Shown here: positions 15,695 to 24,399 of the stretch, in pieces
Position numbering within the stretch: position 1 is the first letter of the stretch
Layout of the letters: each line of letters begins with the position of its first letter
Made by a program: the position numbers and the translations under genes
The notes under the pieces: generated by a model
Database searches by the model: none
What the model was told of the DNA's origin: nothing
What the model saw: the letters and a program-made list of their open reading frames with translations, nothing else
Source of the DNA: Porticoccus sp965660005
Lineage (GTDB): Bacteria; Pseudomonadota; Gammaproteobacteria; Pseudomonadales; Porticoccaceae
Direction: 5' to 3'
Assembly: GCF_965660005.1 (NCBI RefSeq)
Contig: NZ_CBFHYF010000005.1
Span: 6,727 to 70,726 of the forward strand
Length of the DNA stretch: 64,000 bases

Positions 15695-17065
15695 ATGCAT
15701 ATTCATATCCTAGGTATTTGCGGCACCTTTATGGGCTCACTCGCGCAGCTGGCCAAAGCCATGGGGCATGATGTGTCCGGTTGCGACAGCAATGTCTATC
15801 CACCGATGAGTACCCAGCTGGAAAATGCCGGTATTACCCTGACGGAAGGCTACGACCCGGATCAGCTCAACCCTGCTCCGGATCTGGTGGTGATCGGCAA
15901 TGCGCTGTCCCGCGGTAACCCCGCCGTGGAATACGTGCTGGATAACGGCATTCCCTACACATCCGGTCCGCAGTGGCTGGGGGATTATTGTCTCGGTGAT
16001 CGCTGGGTGCTGGCGGTGGCGGGAACCCACGGCAAAACCAGTACTGCCAGCATGCTGGCGTGGATACTGGAGTATGCCGGTATGCAACCGGGATTTCTGA
16101 TTGGCGGGGTGCCGAATAATTTTGGTGTCTCTGCACAATTGGGCGAGTCAGCGTTTTTTGTGGTGGAAGCGGACGAATACGACAGTGCTTTCTTTGACAA
16201 GCGCTCCAAGTTTGTTCATTACCGCCCTCGCACTGCAATCCTCAATAATCTGGAATTTGATCACGCTGATATCTTCCCCGATCTGGCTGCCATCCAGACC
16301 CAGTTTCACCATTATGTGCGCACTATCCCCGGCCACGGGCTGATCGTTGCACCGGCCAAAGACGCCCATCTTCAGGCGGTCCTGGCAATGGGGAACTGGT
16401 CGGAGTATCAGCCTTTGGGTGATCCCGACAGTTGGGATGTGGAGGCCATAGAACAGGACGGCTCGGTTTTTCGCATCCGCTATCAGGGTAGGCAGCGTGG
16501 GATTGTCCGGTGGCAGCAAACCGGAGACCACAATATCGCCAACGGCATGGCCGCCATTGCCGCTGCCCACCATGTGGGCGTAGCACCAGAGGTGGCCTGT
16601 GAGGCACTGTGCCGGTTCAGTGGCGTCAAACGCCGCATGGAAAAACTGGCGACCATTAACGGTGTCTCGGTCTACGATGATTTCGCCCACCATCCCACTG
16701 CCATAGCGACGACGCTGGCCGGTTTGCGCTATCGGGTGGGCGACGAAAAAATCCTCGCGGTCATTGAGCCGCGCTCCAATACCATGAAGCTTGGCGTGCA
16801 TCGCGGCCATCTTGCCGAGGCTACCGGTGCTGCCGATCAGGTACTCTGGTTCCAGCCGGATAACGTGGGCTGGTCGCTGGCGGAGGAGGTGATAGCCGGT
16901 CCGGTCCCGGCCGAAGTGCTTGAGACGATTGATCGACTGGTGGGGCGGATTTTACAGTTGGCAGTGGACGGCACCCATGTGGTGATTATGAGTAATGGTG
17001 GTTTTGGTGGCTTGCACGGCAAGCTGGTGGCTGCACTTGAGGAGCATGCTCATGGCGGAGTTTGA
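15695..17065 (+). CDS. mpl: UDP-N-acetylmuramate:L-alanyl-gamma-D-glutamyl-meso-diaminopimelate ligase
   Basis: 456 residues, a Mur ligase with the three expected domains. The N-terminal Rossmann part starts MHIHILGICGTFMGSLAQLAK. The central ATPase has the P-loop GTHGKTSTA near residue 110 and then VEADEYDSAFFDKRSKFVHYRP, diagnostic of Mpl rather than MurC. The C-terminal domain has DDFAHHPTAI. The enzyme reattaches recycled murein tripeptide to UDP-MurNAc. The ATG at 15695 gives the standard terminus. The stop lies inside the ubiX frame (14-nt overlap), so the two are one transcription unit. Confidence 0.95.
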   Translation: MHIHILGICGTFMGSLAQLAKAMGHDVSGCDSNVYPPMSTQLENAGITLTEGYDPDQLNPAPDLVVIGNALSRGNPAVEYVLDNGIPYTSGPQWLGDYCLGDRWVLAVAGTHGKTSTASMLAWILEYAGMQPGFLIGGVPNNFGVSAQLGESAFFVVEADEYDSAFFDKRSKFVHYRPRTAILNNLEFDHADIFPDLAAIQTQFHHYVRTIPGHGLIVAPAKDAHLQAVLAMGNWSEYQPLGDPDSWDVEAIEQDGSVFRIRYQGRQRGIVRWQQTGDHNIANGMAAIAAAHHVGVAPEVACEALCRFSGVKRRMEKLATINGVSVYDDFAHHPTAIATTLAGLRYRVGDEKILAVIEPRSNTMKLGVHRGHLAEATGAADQVLWFQPDNVGWSLAEEVIAGPVPAEVLETIDRLVGRILQLAVDGTHVVIMSNGGFGGLHGKLVAALEEHAHGGV

Positions 17066-17660
17066 TCGTTCGATTACCCTGGCAATGACTGGGGCATCCG
17101 GTGCCCAGTATGGCTTGCGTCTGCTGGAGTGTCTGGTTCAGGCCAATTGTCAGGTCCATTTTCTGATCTCGGAAGCGGCGCGGGTCGTGGTGGAAACTGA
17201 AACGGAGTTGACGCTGCCCGGCGATGAGGAGCTGGAGGATTTTTTAACGCTCAATTTTGATGCTGAGCCGGACCAGATCATTCTCAATACCTCCCGCGAC
17301 TGGTTCTCGCCCGTGGCGTCCGGGTCCTCTGCGCCGCGCTCGATGGTGATCTGTCCCGCCAGTGGTGGCACCATTTCTGCGATTGCCTGTGGCGCCAGTA
17401 ATAATCTGATTGAGCGCGCCGCAGATGTGGCGATCAAGGAAAAACAGCAGTTGATCGTGGTGCCCAGAGAGACGCCCCTGTCAGAATTGCATCTCGAGAA
17501 TCTGCTGAAACTGGCCCGGTTGGGTGTCACCGTGATGCCGGCGATGCCGGGTTTTTACCAGAACCCGCAGACAATCGACGATCTGGTGGATTTTCTGGTG
17601 GCGAGGTTGCTGGATCACCTGGAGATTGAACAGAGCCTGCTGCCCCGCTGGGGTGAGTGA
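17052..17660 (+). CDS. ubiX: Flavin prenyltransferase
   Basis: 202 residues. The flavin/prenyl-binding motif LAMTGASGAQYGLRLLE opens the protein, and SGGTISAIACGASNNLIERAADV and PRETPLSELHLENLLKL follow as in UbiX/Pad1. The enzyme attaches dimethylallyl to FMN, producing the prenyl-FMN cofactor of UbiD decarboxylase in ubiquinone synthesis. The start at 17052 overlaps mpl; ATG at 17046 is an alternative. The stop and the next gene's start share bases (TGATG), so translation is coupled to the DUF2238 gene. Confidence 0.93.
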   Translation: MAEFDRSITLAMTGASGAQYGLRLLECLVQANCQVHFLISEAARVVVETETELTLPGDEELEDFLTLNFDAEPDQIILNTSRDWFSPVASGSSAPRSMVICPASGGTISAIACGASNNLIERAADVAIKEKQQLIVVPRETPLSELHLENLLKLARLGVTVMPAMPGFYQNPQTIDDLVDFLVARLLDHLEIEQSLLPRWGE

Positions 17661-18283
17661 TGGCCGGCAATCGAGGGCTGCTATGGCTGCTGGCTGTTCT
17701 GTTGGCTGTGCTGGTCTGGTCCTGGGTCGAGCCGTTTGATCGTGCCACCTGGTGGCTTGAGGCCATCCCCGTATTGATTGCCCTGCCGGTGCTGTACGTC
17801 ACCCGTCGGGACTTCCCGTTGACGCGACTTAGTTATTACCTGATTTTTCTGCACGCCGTGATTTTACTGGTGGGTGCCCACTATACCTATGCCCGGGTGC
17901 CATTGGGGTTTTTGGTGGCAGACTGGTTTGATTTCACCCGCAATCACTATGACCGTTTTGGGCACCTGGCCCAGGGCTTTGTGCCCGCGATTCTGGCGAG
18001 GGAGATACTCTGGCGCAACCGGGTTGTGGTCGGTCGCTACTGGCTGTTTTTTCTGGTCACCTGCTTCTGTCTGGCGTTCAGCGCCTTTTATGAATTACTG
18101 GAGTGGCTGACCGCGGTAGTGGGTGGCGACGGTTCCGTCGAATTTCTCGGCACGCAGGGGGATGTCTGGGACGCCCAGTGGGATATGTTTATCGCGTTGC
18201 TCGGCGCGATCAGTGCCCAGTTGTTGCTGGGTGGTTGGCACGACCGGCAGATGGCGGTTGTTGCTGCGTCAATGCGGCATTGA
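17660..18283 (+). CDS. DUF2238 inner-membrane protein (YjdF-like)
   Basis: 207 residues with about six hydrophobic helices. The family hallmark is HYTYARVPLGFLVADWFDFTRNHYDRFGHLAQGF in the middle (positions roughly 75-108), followed by SAFYELLEWLTAVVGG and GTQGDVWDAQWDMFIALLGA. YjdF-type proteins have no established function; the conserved His/Asp/Glu in membrane loops suggests a metal or acid/base role, but that is inference. ATG at 17660 overlaps the ubiX stop; GTG at 17657 is an alternative start one codon earlier. It converges with the metallo-beta-lactamase-fold gene, with 13 nt between. Confidence 0.8.
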   Translation: MAGNRGLLWLLAVLLAVLVWSWVEPFDRATWWLEAIPVLIALPVLYVTRRDFPLTRLSYYLIFLHAVILLVGAHYTYARVPLGFLVADWFDFTRNHYDRFGHLAQGFVPAILAREILWRNRVVVGRYWLFFLVTCFCLAFSAFYELLEWLTAVVGGDGSVEFLGTQGDVWDAQWDMFIALLGAISAQLLLGGWHDRQMAVVAASMRH

Positions 18284-18296
18284 TTTTGTCTGTGAT

Positions 18297-19331
18297 TCAG
18301 ACGCACTGATACCAGTTAGTCCCACTTTTGTCGGTCTGCATGGTGAGTTTTCCCTGTGCCATCAGGTAGTGCAGGTGGGCATAACTTTCACCTGTCGCCA
18401 GTACCAGCATCGAGTTGCCGATCGGGGCTTTGAAAAGCACTGGAAACAGATCAACCACCCGTTTTGGGCTGTCGCAGTGTTGCACAACCCTGTCCAGGTC
18501 CCGTTCATGGCCGTCGATCAGGGTCTGCAATCTCGGCTGAGCGCCGGTGAACGGTAAGCCGTGGGAGGGCAGCGCCAGTGTCTTTTCCGGTAGCAATGCC
18601 TTGAGTTTGTGGCAACTGTCGATCCATGCCTGCAGTGGGTTGCCCGCCGGCTCCATGGGCCAGACGCTGACGTTGGAGGAAATGGTCGGCAACAGCTGGT
18701 CCCCGGCGATAAACAGGCCCAGCTCGGGGCAGTGCAGGCAGGCGTGTTCGGGTGAATGCCCCTCGCCCATGACCACCTGCCAGCGACGACCCCTGATATC
18801 GAAACTGTCGCCTGGCTGCAGTCGGTGGTAAGTGGCCGGCATGCCCCGAACCATACTGCCGAAGGAGCCAAATTTGGCGCGATAATAACGCAATTGTTCG
18901 TTGTTGAAACCGGCGGCCCGGTAGAAGTTGATCGCTTCTTCCGGTGCTTCACGATTACTGTCAGCCAGCAGGATCCGGCAATGCATATATTCACTGCGGG
19001 ACATCCAGAATTTGGCGCCGCTGTAGCGGCATAGCCAGGCGGCGAGTCCGATATGATCCGGGTGCATGTGGGTGGCAATCAGGCGTTTTACCGGCTTTTT
19101 TGATGACGCAATCGGCGCGAGCTTCAGCCACAGCTCGGTGGTGTCCTCGGTGGCCAGCCCGGTGTCCACTATCGTCCAGCCATTGTTTTCTTCGAGTAAC
19201 CACAGATTGATATGGTCGAGCCGGAAGGGCAATGGCATGCGCAGCCAGTGGACGCCATCCGCAATTTCTTTCAGGACTCCCAACGGCGGGGGTTCGGGAA
19301 ACGGATACTGGGGCTTGGCGAGGTTATTCAT
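18297..19331 (-). CDS. Metallo-beta-lactamase-fold hydrolase
   Basis: 344 residues. The zinc motif is ATHMHPDHIG (His88, His90, Asp92, His93), followed by a further His in GEGHSPEH and the Asp of FIAGDQLLP, so a binuclear site is complete. An extra C-terminal region of about 80 residues with GTNWYQCV at the end resembles the LACTB2/winged-helix extension found in hydrolase relatives. Substrates could be thioesters or other acyl compounds; the exact reaction is unknown. Upstream (19332-19414) lie a palindrome and repeats described separately, and then the esterase gene on the same strand. Confidence 0.85.
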   Translation of the reverse strand: MNNLAKPQYPFPEPPPLGVLKEIADGVHWLRMPLPFRLDHINLWLLEENNGWTIVDTGLATEDTTELWLKLAPIASSKKPVKRLIATHMHPDHIGLAAWLCRYSGAKFWMSRSEYMHCRILLADSNREAPEEAINFYRAAGFNNEQLRYYRAKFGSFGSMVRGMPATYHRLQPGDSFDIRGRRWQVVMGEGHSPEHACLHCPELGLFIAGDQLLPTISSNVSVWPMEPAGNPLQAWIDSCHKLKALLPEKTLALPSHGLPFTGAQPRLQTLIDGHERDLDRVVQHCDSPKRVVDLFPVLFKAPIGNSMLVLATGESYAHLHYLMAQGKLTMQTDKSGTNWYQCV

Positions 19332-19375
19332 GCATTTTCACGTTTTGGTTACGGTATCGGGCCATGCTAACAAAA

Positions 19376-19403
19376 AGCATAGCATAGCATCGCAATTGCG
19401 ATG
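19376..19403. repeat. AGCAT triple repeat joined to a 16-bp perfect palindrome
   Basis: Three tandem AGCAT units (19376-19390) run into the perfect palindrome CATCGCAATTGCGATG (19388-19403). It lies between the esterase gene and the metallo-hydrolase gene, 45 nt upstream of the latter's start codon, and could be an operator for a dimeric regulator. Confidence 0.6.
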
Positions 19404-19414
19404 GCTGTAGATAA

Positions 19415-20074
19415 CTAAGCCAATACCTGCTGTAACCAGCCGGAGATGGCCTGAATTTCTTCCAGACAGACCGCATGCCCCATGGGGAATGTCTGGTAGC
19501 CGGGTTGGAATCCCCGGTCGCGCAAAAAGGTGACACTTTTCCGGCCCAGCTGTTCCGGCACCACTTCGTCGGCGGTACCGTGGAATATCTGTATCGGAAG
19601 GTGCCGGTTGGCAGAATGGATGCCGATTGAATCGGCAGTTGCCAAATAGGTGGATAGGGCCAGTAAACCTGCCAGTGGTTTGGAATAGCTCAGGGCTGCT
19701 TCGAAGCCGACGGCGCCGCCCTGGGAGAATCCGGCAATGACAATGCGCCGACTGTCGATACCCCGTTCGATTTCCCGATCAATCAAGTCCTGTATGTTGC
19801 GGGCGGATGTCTTCAGCTGTATTTCATCTACCTTGCGATCCAGGTTCATTTCCAGGATATCGTACCAGGCAGGCATGATATAACCGCTGTTGATCGTTAC
19901 CGGAAGCTCTGGTGCGTGGGGAAAGATAAAACGAACCGGCAAAGACTCGGGAAGATGCAATTCCGGCACCACGGGCTCAAAGTCGTGGCCGTTGGCCCCC
20001 AAGCCATGTAGCCATATAACGGCAGCGTTTGCCGGTGATCTGGGTTCTATTTCGACGCAGGGCAGCGGACTCAT
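19415..20074 (-). CDS. Carboxylesterase (phospholipase/carboxylesterase family)
   Basis: 219 residues, alpha/beta hydrolase. The oxyanion region WLHGLGANGHDFEP, the nucleophile Ser117 in AGFSQGGAVG, Asp169 in GTADEVVP and His200 in MGHAVCLEE form a full triad. Close relatives are the Pseudomonas EstB-type carboxylesterases acting on short-chain esters and possibly on lysophospholipids. No signal peptide, so cytosolic. Neighbouring genes give no pathway hint. Confidence 0.9.
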   Translation of the reverse strand: MSPLPCVEIEPRSPANAAVIWLHGLGANGHDFEPVVPELHLPESLPVRFIFPHAPELPVTINSGYIMPAWYDILEMNLDRKVDEIQLKTSARNIQDLIDREIERGIDSRRIVIAGFSQGGAVGFEAALSYSKPLAGLLALSTYLATADSIGIHSANRHLPIQIFHGTADEVVPEQLGRKSVTFLRDRGFQPGYQTFPMGHAVCLEEIQAISGWLQQVLA

Positions 20075-20183
20075 GATGGCTTGAACTCCTGTTTTTGCTG
20101 GCTCACCAGTATAAAGCCTGCTGGCGACCGGTGTGGGAAGTTTGCTACGCTGGCTCCGGTTGTTTTTTGCCGGATAGGTTCTG

Positions 20184-20837
20184 ATGTTGCCTGTATTGTA
20201 TTCCTTTCGCCGCTGTCCCTATGCCATCCGGGCGCGTATGGCGATTCACTACGCGGGTGTTCGGGTGGAATTGCGGGAGATTTTACTGAAGAGTAAGCCC
20301 CCAGCCATGCTGGTCGCCTCGCCGAAGGGCACCGTGCCCGTACTGGTGCTGCCCGATGGCCGTGTACTGGACGAAAGCTGTGATGTGATGCGTTGGGGGC
20401 TGGCTATTCATGATCCGGACAACTGGATGGATCCAGCCGCAAGCCGCGAAGTCTCCCGGCTGATTGCGGAGAATGACGGGTCTTTCAAAACCCATCTGGA
20501 CCATTACAAATATGCGGATCGCTACCCTGAGCAAACCCCGGCGCATTATCGTGCAGAAGGGGAGGTTTTTTTAGAAACCCTGGAAGTCCGCTTGCAACAG
20601 CGGCCTTTCTTGCTCGGTTATCAACCGGGCTTTGCCGATGTGGCCATTTTTCCCTTTGTGCGACAGTTCTCTCTGGTGGATCCAGCATGGTTTTCCAGTG
20701 CGCCCTATCCAGAATTGCGGCGTTGGCTGAATGGCTGGCTGAATTCCCCCCTGTTTGTCGCTGTTATGGAAAAATATCCGGTCTGGCAAGACGGCGCGGT
20801 CGTGCGCTATTTCGGCTGCACAGCTGACGCCGGCTAG
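20184..20837 (+). CDS. Glutathione S-transferase family protein
   Basis: 217 residues. The N-terminal thioredoxin-like domain reads VLYSFRRCPYAIRARMAI, with a CPYA motif (Cys11) that suggests a Cys-type, omega- or glutaredoxin-2-like GST. KGTVPVLVLPDGRVLDES carries the cis-Pro loop and the glutathione-binding ES. The helical C-terminal domain ends near GWLNSPLF. It may reduce or conjugate small thiols with glutathione; substrate unknown. The stop overlaps the panB stop region by 4 nt (convergent). Confidence 0.85.
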   Translation: MLPVLYSFRRCPYAIRARMAIHYAGVRVELREILLKSKPPAMLVASPKGTVPVLVLPDGRVLDESCDVMRWGLAIHDPDNWMDPAASREVSRLIAENDGSFKTHLDHYKYADRYPEQTPAHYRAEGEVFLETLEVRLQQRPFLLGYQPGFADVAIFPFVRQFSLVDPAWFSSAPYPELRRWLNGWLNSPLFVAVMEKYPVWQDGAVVRYFGCTADAG

Positions 20838-21622
20838 AAGCTTTGCTCACTTTGCGGAAAGAGGCCTGTTCGCACGGCGTCGGCATAGGCCTTTAGTGCC
20901 GCCATGATGTCACCGGTTTCTGCGAGAAAATTTTTGGCGAAACTGGGCTGATGGGGTGACAGGCCAAGCATGTCGTAGAGCACCAATACCTGTGCGTCCG
21001 TATCTGCACCTGCCCCGATGCCGATCACTGGAATTGCCAGGGCCTCGGTAATCGTTTTTGCCAGGCTGGCCGGCACACATTCGAGCACCAGCAGATCAAT
21101 ACCCGCTTTTTCGAGCGTCCTCGCATCGCTCAGCATCTGTTCGGCGGCAGCCTCATCCCTGCCTTGAACCCGATAGCCACCGAGCTTGTTGACGGACTGG
21201 GGTGTCAGGCCGAGGTGGCCACATACCGGGATGCCTCTTTCCGTCAGCATAGCGACTGTCTTTGCCAGCCAGGCACCACCCTCCAGTTTTACCACATGGG
21301 CGCCGGCCTGCATGATCCGGGCAGCACTCTCCATCGCCTGTTGTTCTGTCGCGTAGGCCATAAAGGGCAGGTCAGCGACAATCAGGGACTTGCTGTTGCC
21401 CCGTCGCACAGCGCTGACGTGATAGGTCATGTGTTCTACGGTGACGGGAAGCGTGCTGTCCTGTCCCTGTATGACGTTACCCAGTGAATCGCCTACCAGT
21501 ACGACTTCAATACCGGCCTGCTCTATCAGGCGTGAGAAAGCCGCGTCATAAGCGGTAATAACCGGGAATTTGTCGCCCAGTTGCTTGAGTTTGTACAGGG
21601 TATTGATGGTGACCGTTTTCAT
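20834..21622 (-). CDS. panB: 3-methyl-2-oxobutanoate hydroxymethyltransferase
   Basis: 262 residues, full length. The metal site is VLVGDSLGNVIQGQDSTLPV, with further family motifs at KLEGG, CGHLGLTPQSV and LGGYRVQGR. It transfers a hydroxymethyl group from methylenetetrahydrofolate to ketoisovalerate, the first step of pantothenate synthesis. The ATG at 21622 gives the usual terminus; a GTG at 21640 would overlap the kinase stop. The gene closes the pcnB-folK-kinase-panB operon. panC, which commonly follows panB, is not here: the next gene is a convergent GST. Confidence 0.95.
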   Translation of the reverse strand: MKTVTINTLYKLKQLGDKFPVITAYDAAFSRLIEQAGIEVVLVGDSLGNVIQGQDSTLPVTVEHMTYHVSAVRRGNSKSLIVADLPFMAYATEQQAMESAARIMQAGAHVVKLEGGAWLAKTVAMLTERGIPVCGHLGLTPQSVNKLGGYRVQGRDEAAAEQMLSDARTLEKAGIDLLVLECVPASLAKTITEALAIPVIGIGAGADTDAQVLVLYDMLGLSPHQPSFAKNFLAETGDIMAALKAYADAVRTGLFPQSEQSF

Positions 21623-21636
21623 GGCTGGTGGTCCTG

Positions 21637-22323
21637 TCACAAGTGAGCTTGTGGATTGTAGTAGTGGCGTCCGGTCTTGATGTTCAGTAAATAGGCGAGC
21701 AGATTGTGGTAGTCCTGTTCGCTGTTGGCGAGATCGATGTCTGCGGCATTGACAATCAGCAGTGGGGCGTCATCGTAATAGTAGAAGAAGCGGGTATAGG
21801 CATCATTGAGTTGATGGAGGTAAGTGGCATCAATCGCTTTCTCTGCTTCGGTCCCACGCCGCTGAACCCGGTCCAGCAACACATCTGTGGGAGCCTGGAG
21901 ATAAATGACCAGATCCGGTCTGGGTGCATCGATAGTGAGTTGTTGATACACCGTCTGGTACAGCTTTAGTTCATCATCATCCAGCGTAATCTGGGCGAAC
22001 AATTGGTCTTTGTCGATAAGAAAGTCTGCCACCCGGACCTGCTGGAAAATATCGCCCTGACGCATTTCCTGGATTTGTCGGGCTCGCTGGAACAGGAAAA
22101 ACAGTTGTGCCGGAAGTGCTCCCGAGCGGCGATCTTCGTAAAAGCGCTCAAGGAACGGGTTTTGTTCGGGCTGTTCCAGCAGTGTGTCGTAGTTGAAACT
22201 GTTCGCCAGACGTTTGGCCAGGGTGGTTTTGCCAACGCCGATGGGCCCTTCTACCGCGATAAAGCCAGGTAGTTGATGGTCTATTTGCCCAGGAGGTGTC
22301 AGGTCGTTAGTCAGTTGTTCCAA
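21637..22323 (-). CDS. Deoxynucleoside kinase
   Basis: 228 residues. The P-loop is EGPIGVGKTTLAKRLA, followed by the ERS-like region and the DRVQRRGTEAE lid motif. DYHNLLAYLLN and the tail match the dNK/dGK family. It phosphorylates deoxynucleosides in salvage; sequence does not settle which base. It lies between folK (17-nt overlap) and panB, a position I associate with this branch of gammaproteobacteria more than with Enterobacteria. No membrane or signal segments. Confidence 0.88.
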   Translation of the reverse strand: MEQLTNDLTPPGQIDHQLPGFIAVEGPIGVGKTTLAKRLANSFNYDTLLEQPEQNPFLERFYEDRRSGALPAQLFFLFQRARQIQEMRQGDIFQQVRVADFLIDKDQLFAQITLDDDELKLYQTVYQQLTIDAPRPDLVIYLQAPTDVLLDRVQRRGTEAEKAIDATYLHQLNDAYTRFFYYYDDAPLLIVNAADIDLANSEQDYHNLLAYLLNIKTGRHYYNPQAHL

Positions 22324-22816
22324 AGGGATCTCCAGACGAGAGGCGAACGATACCGCCAGATGGACAGTTTTCCAAGTGTGAAACCAGTGACGTCCCGTCG
22401 GGGAAAATCAATTGTTCAGTGATCTCCGCCAATGGCAGCAAAACAAAGTTCCTTAGGTGGATGCCGGTATGGGGAACTTGCAGGTCGAAGTCGTCAATGA
22501 CCTGCTCACCATAAAGTAAAATATCCAGATCCAGCGTGCGCGGACCCCAGTGCTTATCCTTTTTCCGCAGGTGTGCCTGTTCGATGGCTTGCAGCGCTGC
22601 AAGCAGTTTTCGGGGCGGGAGTGATGTGTAAAGTTTGGCGACGCCATTGATAAAATCCGGCTGGTCCTGCGGTCCCATTGGTACGCTCCGGTACCAACTG
22701 GACAGGGCCATCAGCCTGGTGTCGGGTAGTGATGCCAGTTCGATAGCTGCGTTCTGGAGTTGTTGCAGCGGCTGGTTGAGGTTGCTGCCTAGCCCGATAT
22801 AGGTGATTTCAGCCAT
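22307..22816 (-). CDS. folK: 2-amino-4-hydroxy-6-hydroxymethyldihydropteridine pyrophosphokinase
   Basis: 169 residues. The family motifs are ITYIGLGSNL at the start, SSWYRSVPMGPQDQPDFING, and WGPRTLDLDILLYG, whose Asp pair binds magnesium. It pyrophosphorylates the pterin before dihydropteroate synthesis (folate pathway). It overlaps pcnB upstream by 8 nt and the kinase downstream by 17 nt, so it is part of the compact pcnB operon. Confidence 0.95.
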   Translation of the reverse strand: MAEITYIGLGSNLNQPLQQLQNAAIELASLPDTRLMALSSWYRSVPMGPQDQPDFINGVAKLYTSLPPRKLLAALQAIEQAHLRKKDKHWGPRTLDLDILLYGEQVIDDFDLQVPHTGIHLRNFVLLPLAEITEQLIFPDGTSLVSHLENCPSGGIVRLSSGDPFGTTD

Positions 22817-24179
22817 TGTCTGGCTGAGCTGCGACCGATGGGCTTCGTGGCCGCCGCCGGCGCCGTTTTTTGCCGGGTGTTGGCTCCTCTGCCAGGTTGC
22901 TGATCATTTTGAGTCGCTGATCTTCGTCCATCTCCTGGAAGCGGGTCCACCATATCCCCAGACCGGGTTCCAGTTCGCCGGCATCTTCCCGCAACAACAG
23001 GAAGTCATAACTGGCACGAAAACGTTTATTTTCCATTAGCCGGAGAGCCTGGCTGCCATTGCGGCGGGGCAGGCGCAACTGCATTTCCCAGATCTCCCGC
23101 ACTGGCATGCTGAAGCGACGGGGTATGGCGACTCGCTGGCAGGCCCGGTGTAGAACATCTGCCGTGGCCTGTTGCAAGGCGTACACGGGGGAAGTATTGG
23201 TGCGCTCAAATTTTTTGTTGGCCTCTTTGGTCGCCGGCCAAAGCAATGCGGCAAATAGGAATGCCGGCGTGACCCGCTTGCCTGAGCGAATGCGTTTATC
23301 GGTATTGGTCAGAGCCTGTTCGATAAACTCAAGATAGTAGCCGGGATCCTGGCTCAGGGCCTCTTCAGTAGCGGGAAACAACAGGCGAAATAGACCATAT
23401 TCCCGGAGTAGCCGGAATGTGGCCAGGGCCTGCCCATGCATCAGCAGTTTGAGGACTTCATCAAACAGTCGTGCCGGTGGAATGTCGGCCAGTAGATGTG
23501 CCATTTTGCCGATGGCTACGGCACTTTTTTCCTCGATACTGAAGCCAAGTTTTCCGGCAAAGCGAATGGCTCGCAGCATCCTGACCGGATCTTCCCGGTA
23601 GCGTACCTCGGGATCGCCGATAATTCTGATCATGCGCCGCTCTATGTCTTCCAGGCCATTGGCATAGTCATAGACGCTATTATCCTGTGGATGATAATAG
23701 AGCGCGTTCATGGTGAAATCGCGCCGGCTGGCATCTTCGTTGATGGAGCCGAACAGGTTATCCCTCAGCAGCAGGCCCTTGGCGGACCGGTGCGACTCAT
23801 CCCGGGTGTTTGAGCCCTGTTCAGTGTGATGGGCCCGGAAGGTGGTCACCTCGATAATTTCAGCCCCCATGCGTACATGCACAATCTGGAAGCGTCGACC
23901 GACAATACGGGCCCGCCGGAACAGTTTGTTTACCTGCTCGGGCGTGGCATCCGTGGCCACGTCAAAATCCTTGGGGTGGAGTCCCAACATCAGGTCGCGA
24001 ACACAACCACCGACCAGATAGGCCTGAAAGCCATCACTGACAAGTTGTTCAACAACCTTTCTCGCCCCACTGGTAATCTGCCTGGCGGAGAGCGGGTGCT
24101 CTCCGGAGCGGACAATGTGGGGTTCGTTGATAATTGGGAGAGAACTTCTCCTGAAATATCTGGCAAGCTTCTTTAGCAT
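22809..24179 (-). CDS. pcnB: Poly(A) polymerase I
   Basis: 456 residues. The nucleotidyltransferase head reads LVGGCVRDLMLGLHPKDFDVATDA, with the two metal Asp residues of DFD, and the RNA-binding segment RRDFTMNALYY follows. The C-terminal tail is Arg/Lys-rich (KKRRRRRPRSP), as usual for PAP I. It adds A-tails to transcripts and marks them for decay. It heads the operon pcnB-folK-kinase-panB. The upstream intergenic region (24180-24591) holds the proposed sRNA; pcnB must have its own promoter downstream of the sRNA terminator or receive read-through. Confidence 0.95.
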   Translation of the reverse strand: MLKKLARYFRRSSLPIINEPHIVRSGEHPLSARQITSGARKVVEQLVSDGFQAYLVGGCVRDLMLGLHPKDFDVATDATPEQVNKLFRRARIVGRRFQIVHVRMGAEIIEVTTFRAHHTEQGSNTRDESHRSAKGLLLRDNLFGSINEDASRRDFTMNALYYHPQDNSVYDYANGLEDIERRMIRIIGDPEVRYREDPVRMLRAIRFAGKLGFSIEEKSAVAIGKMAHLLADIPPARLFDEVLKLLMHGQALATFRLLREYGLFRLLFPATEEALSQDPGYYLEFIEQALTNTDKRIRSGKRVTPAFLFAALLWPATKEANKKFERTNTSPVYALQQATADVLHRACQRVAIPRRFSMPVREIWEMQLRLPRRNGSQALRLMENKRFRASYDFLLLREDAGELEPGLGIWWTRFQEMDEDQRLKMISNLAEEPTPGKKRRRRRPRSPSVAAQPDNG

Positions 24180-24289
24180 GTTGTGGTGGCGCAGACCCGT
24201 AAACTGGCGATTCTAGCACAGGGCATAATAAAAAGACTGTTGGTGGGTGTGTTGAAATCGTCAGTGGGTCAGATTAACCCGGCTGCATT

Positions 24290-24316
24290 AAAAAAGGGAA
24301 AGCGTTTAAGCTTCCC
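24290..24316 (-). terminator. Rho-independent terminator of the cbrB-pcnB intergenic RNA
   Basis: On the minus strand, GGGAAGC and GCTTTCCC arms (one bulged A) enclose the loop TTAAAC and are followed by six T. In plus coordinates GGG is at 24296-24298, AAGC at 24300-24303, GCTT at 24310-24313 and CCC at 24314-24316, with six A at 24290-24295. It would end both the sRNA and any transcript running through from cbrB. Confidence 0.85.
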
Positions 24317-24384
24317 CCTGTATCCCATAGGCTATTGGTCGATGGGTCTACCCCCTTGATCAACCTCTTAGCAATCCATCCTGT

Positions 24385-24399
24385 ATTATTTTTATTATT
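24385..24399 (-). promoter_or_regulatory. In-register AAN repeat (Hfq/Crc-type CA motif)
   Basis: Five AAN triplets in a row on the minus strand, flanked by more A-rich sequence. This fits the AAnAAnAA motif bound by Hfq's distal face with Crc in Pseudomonas. Confidence 0.65.
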
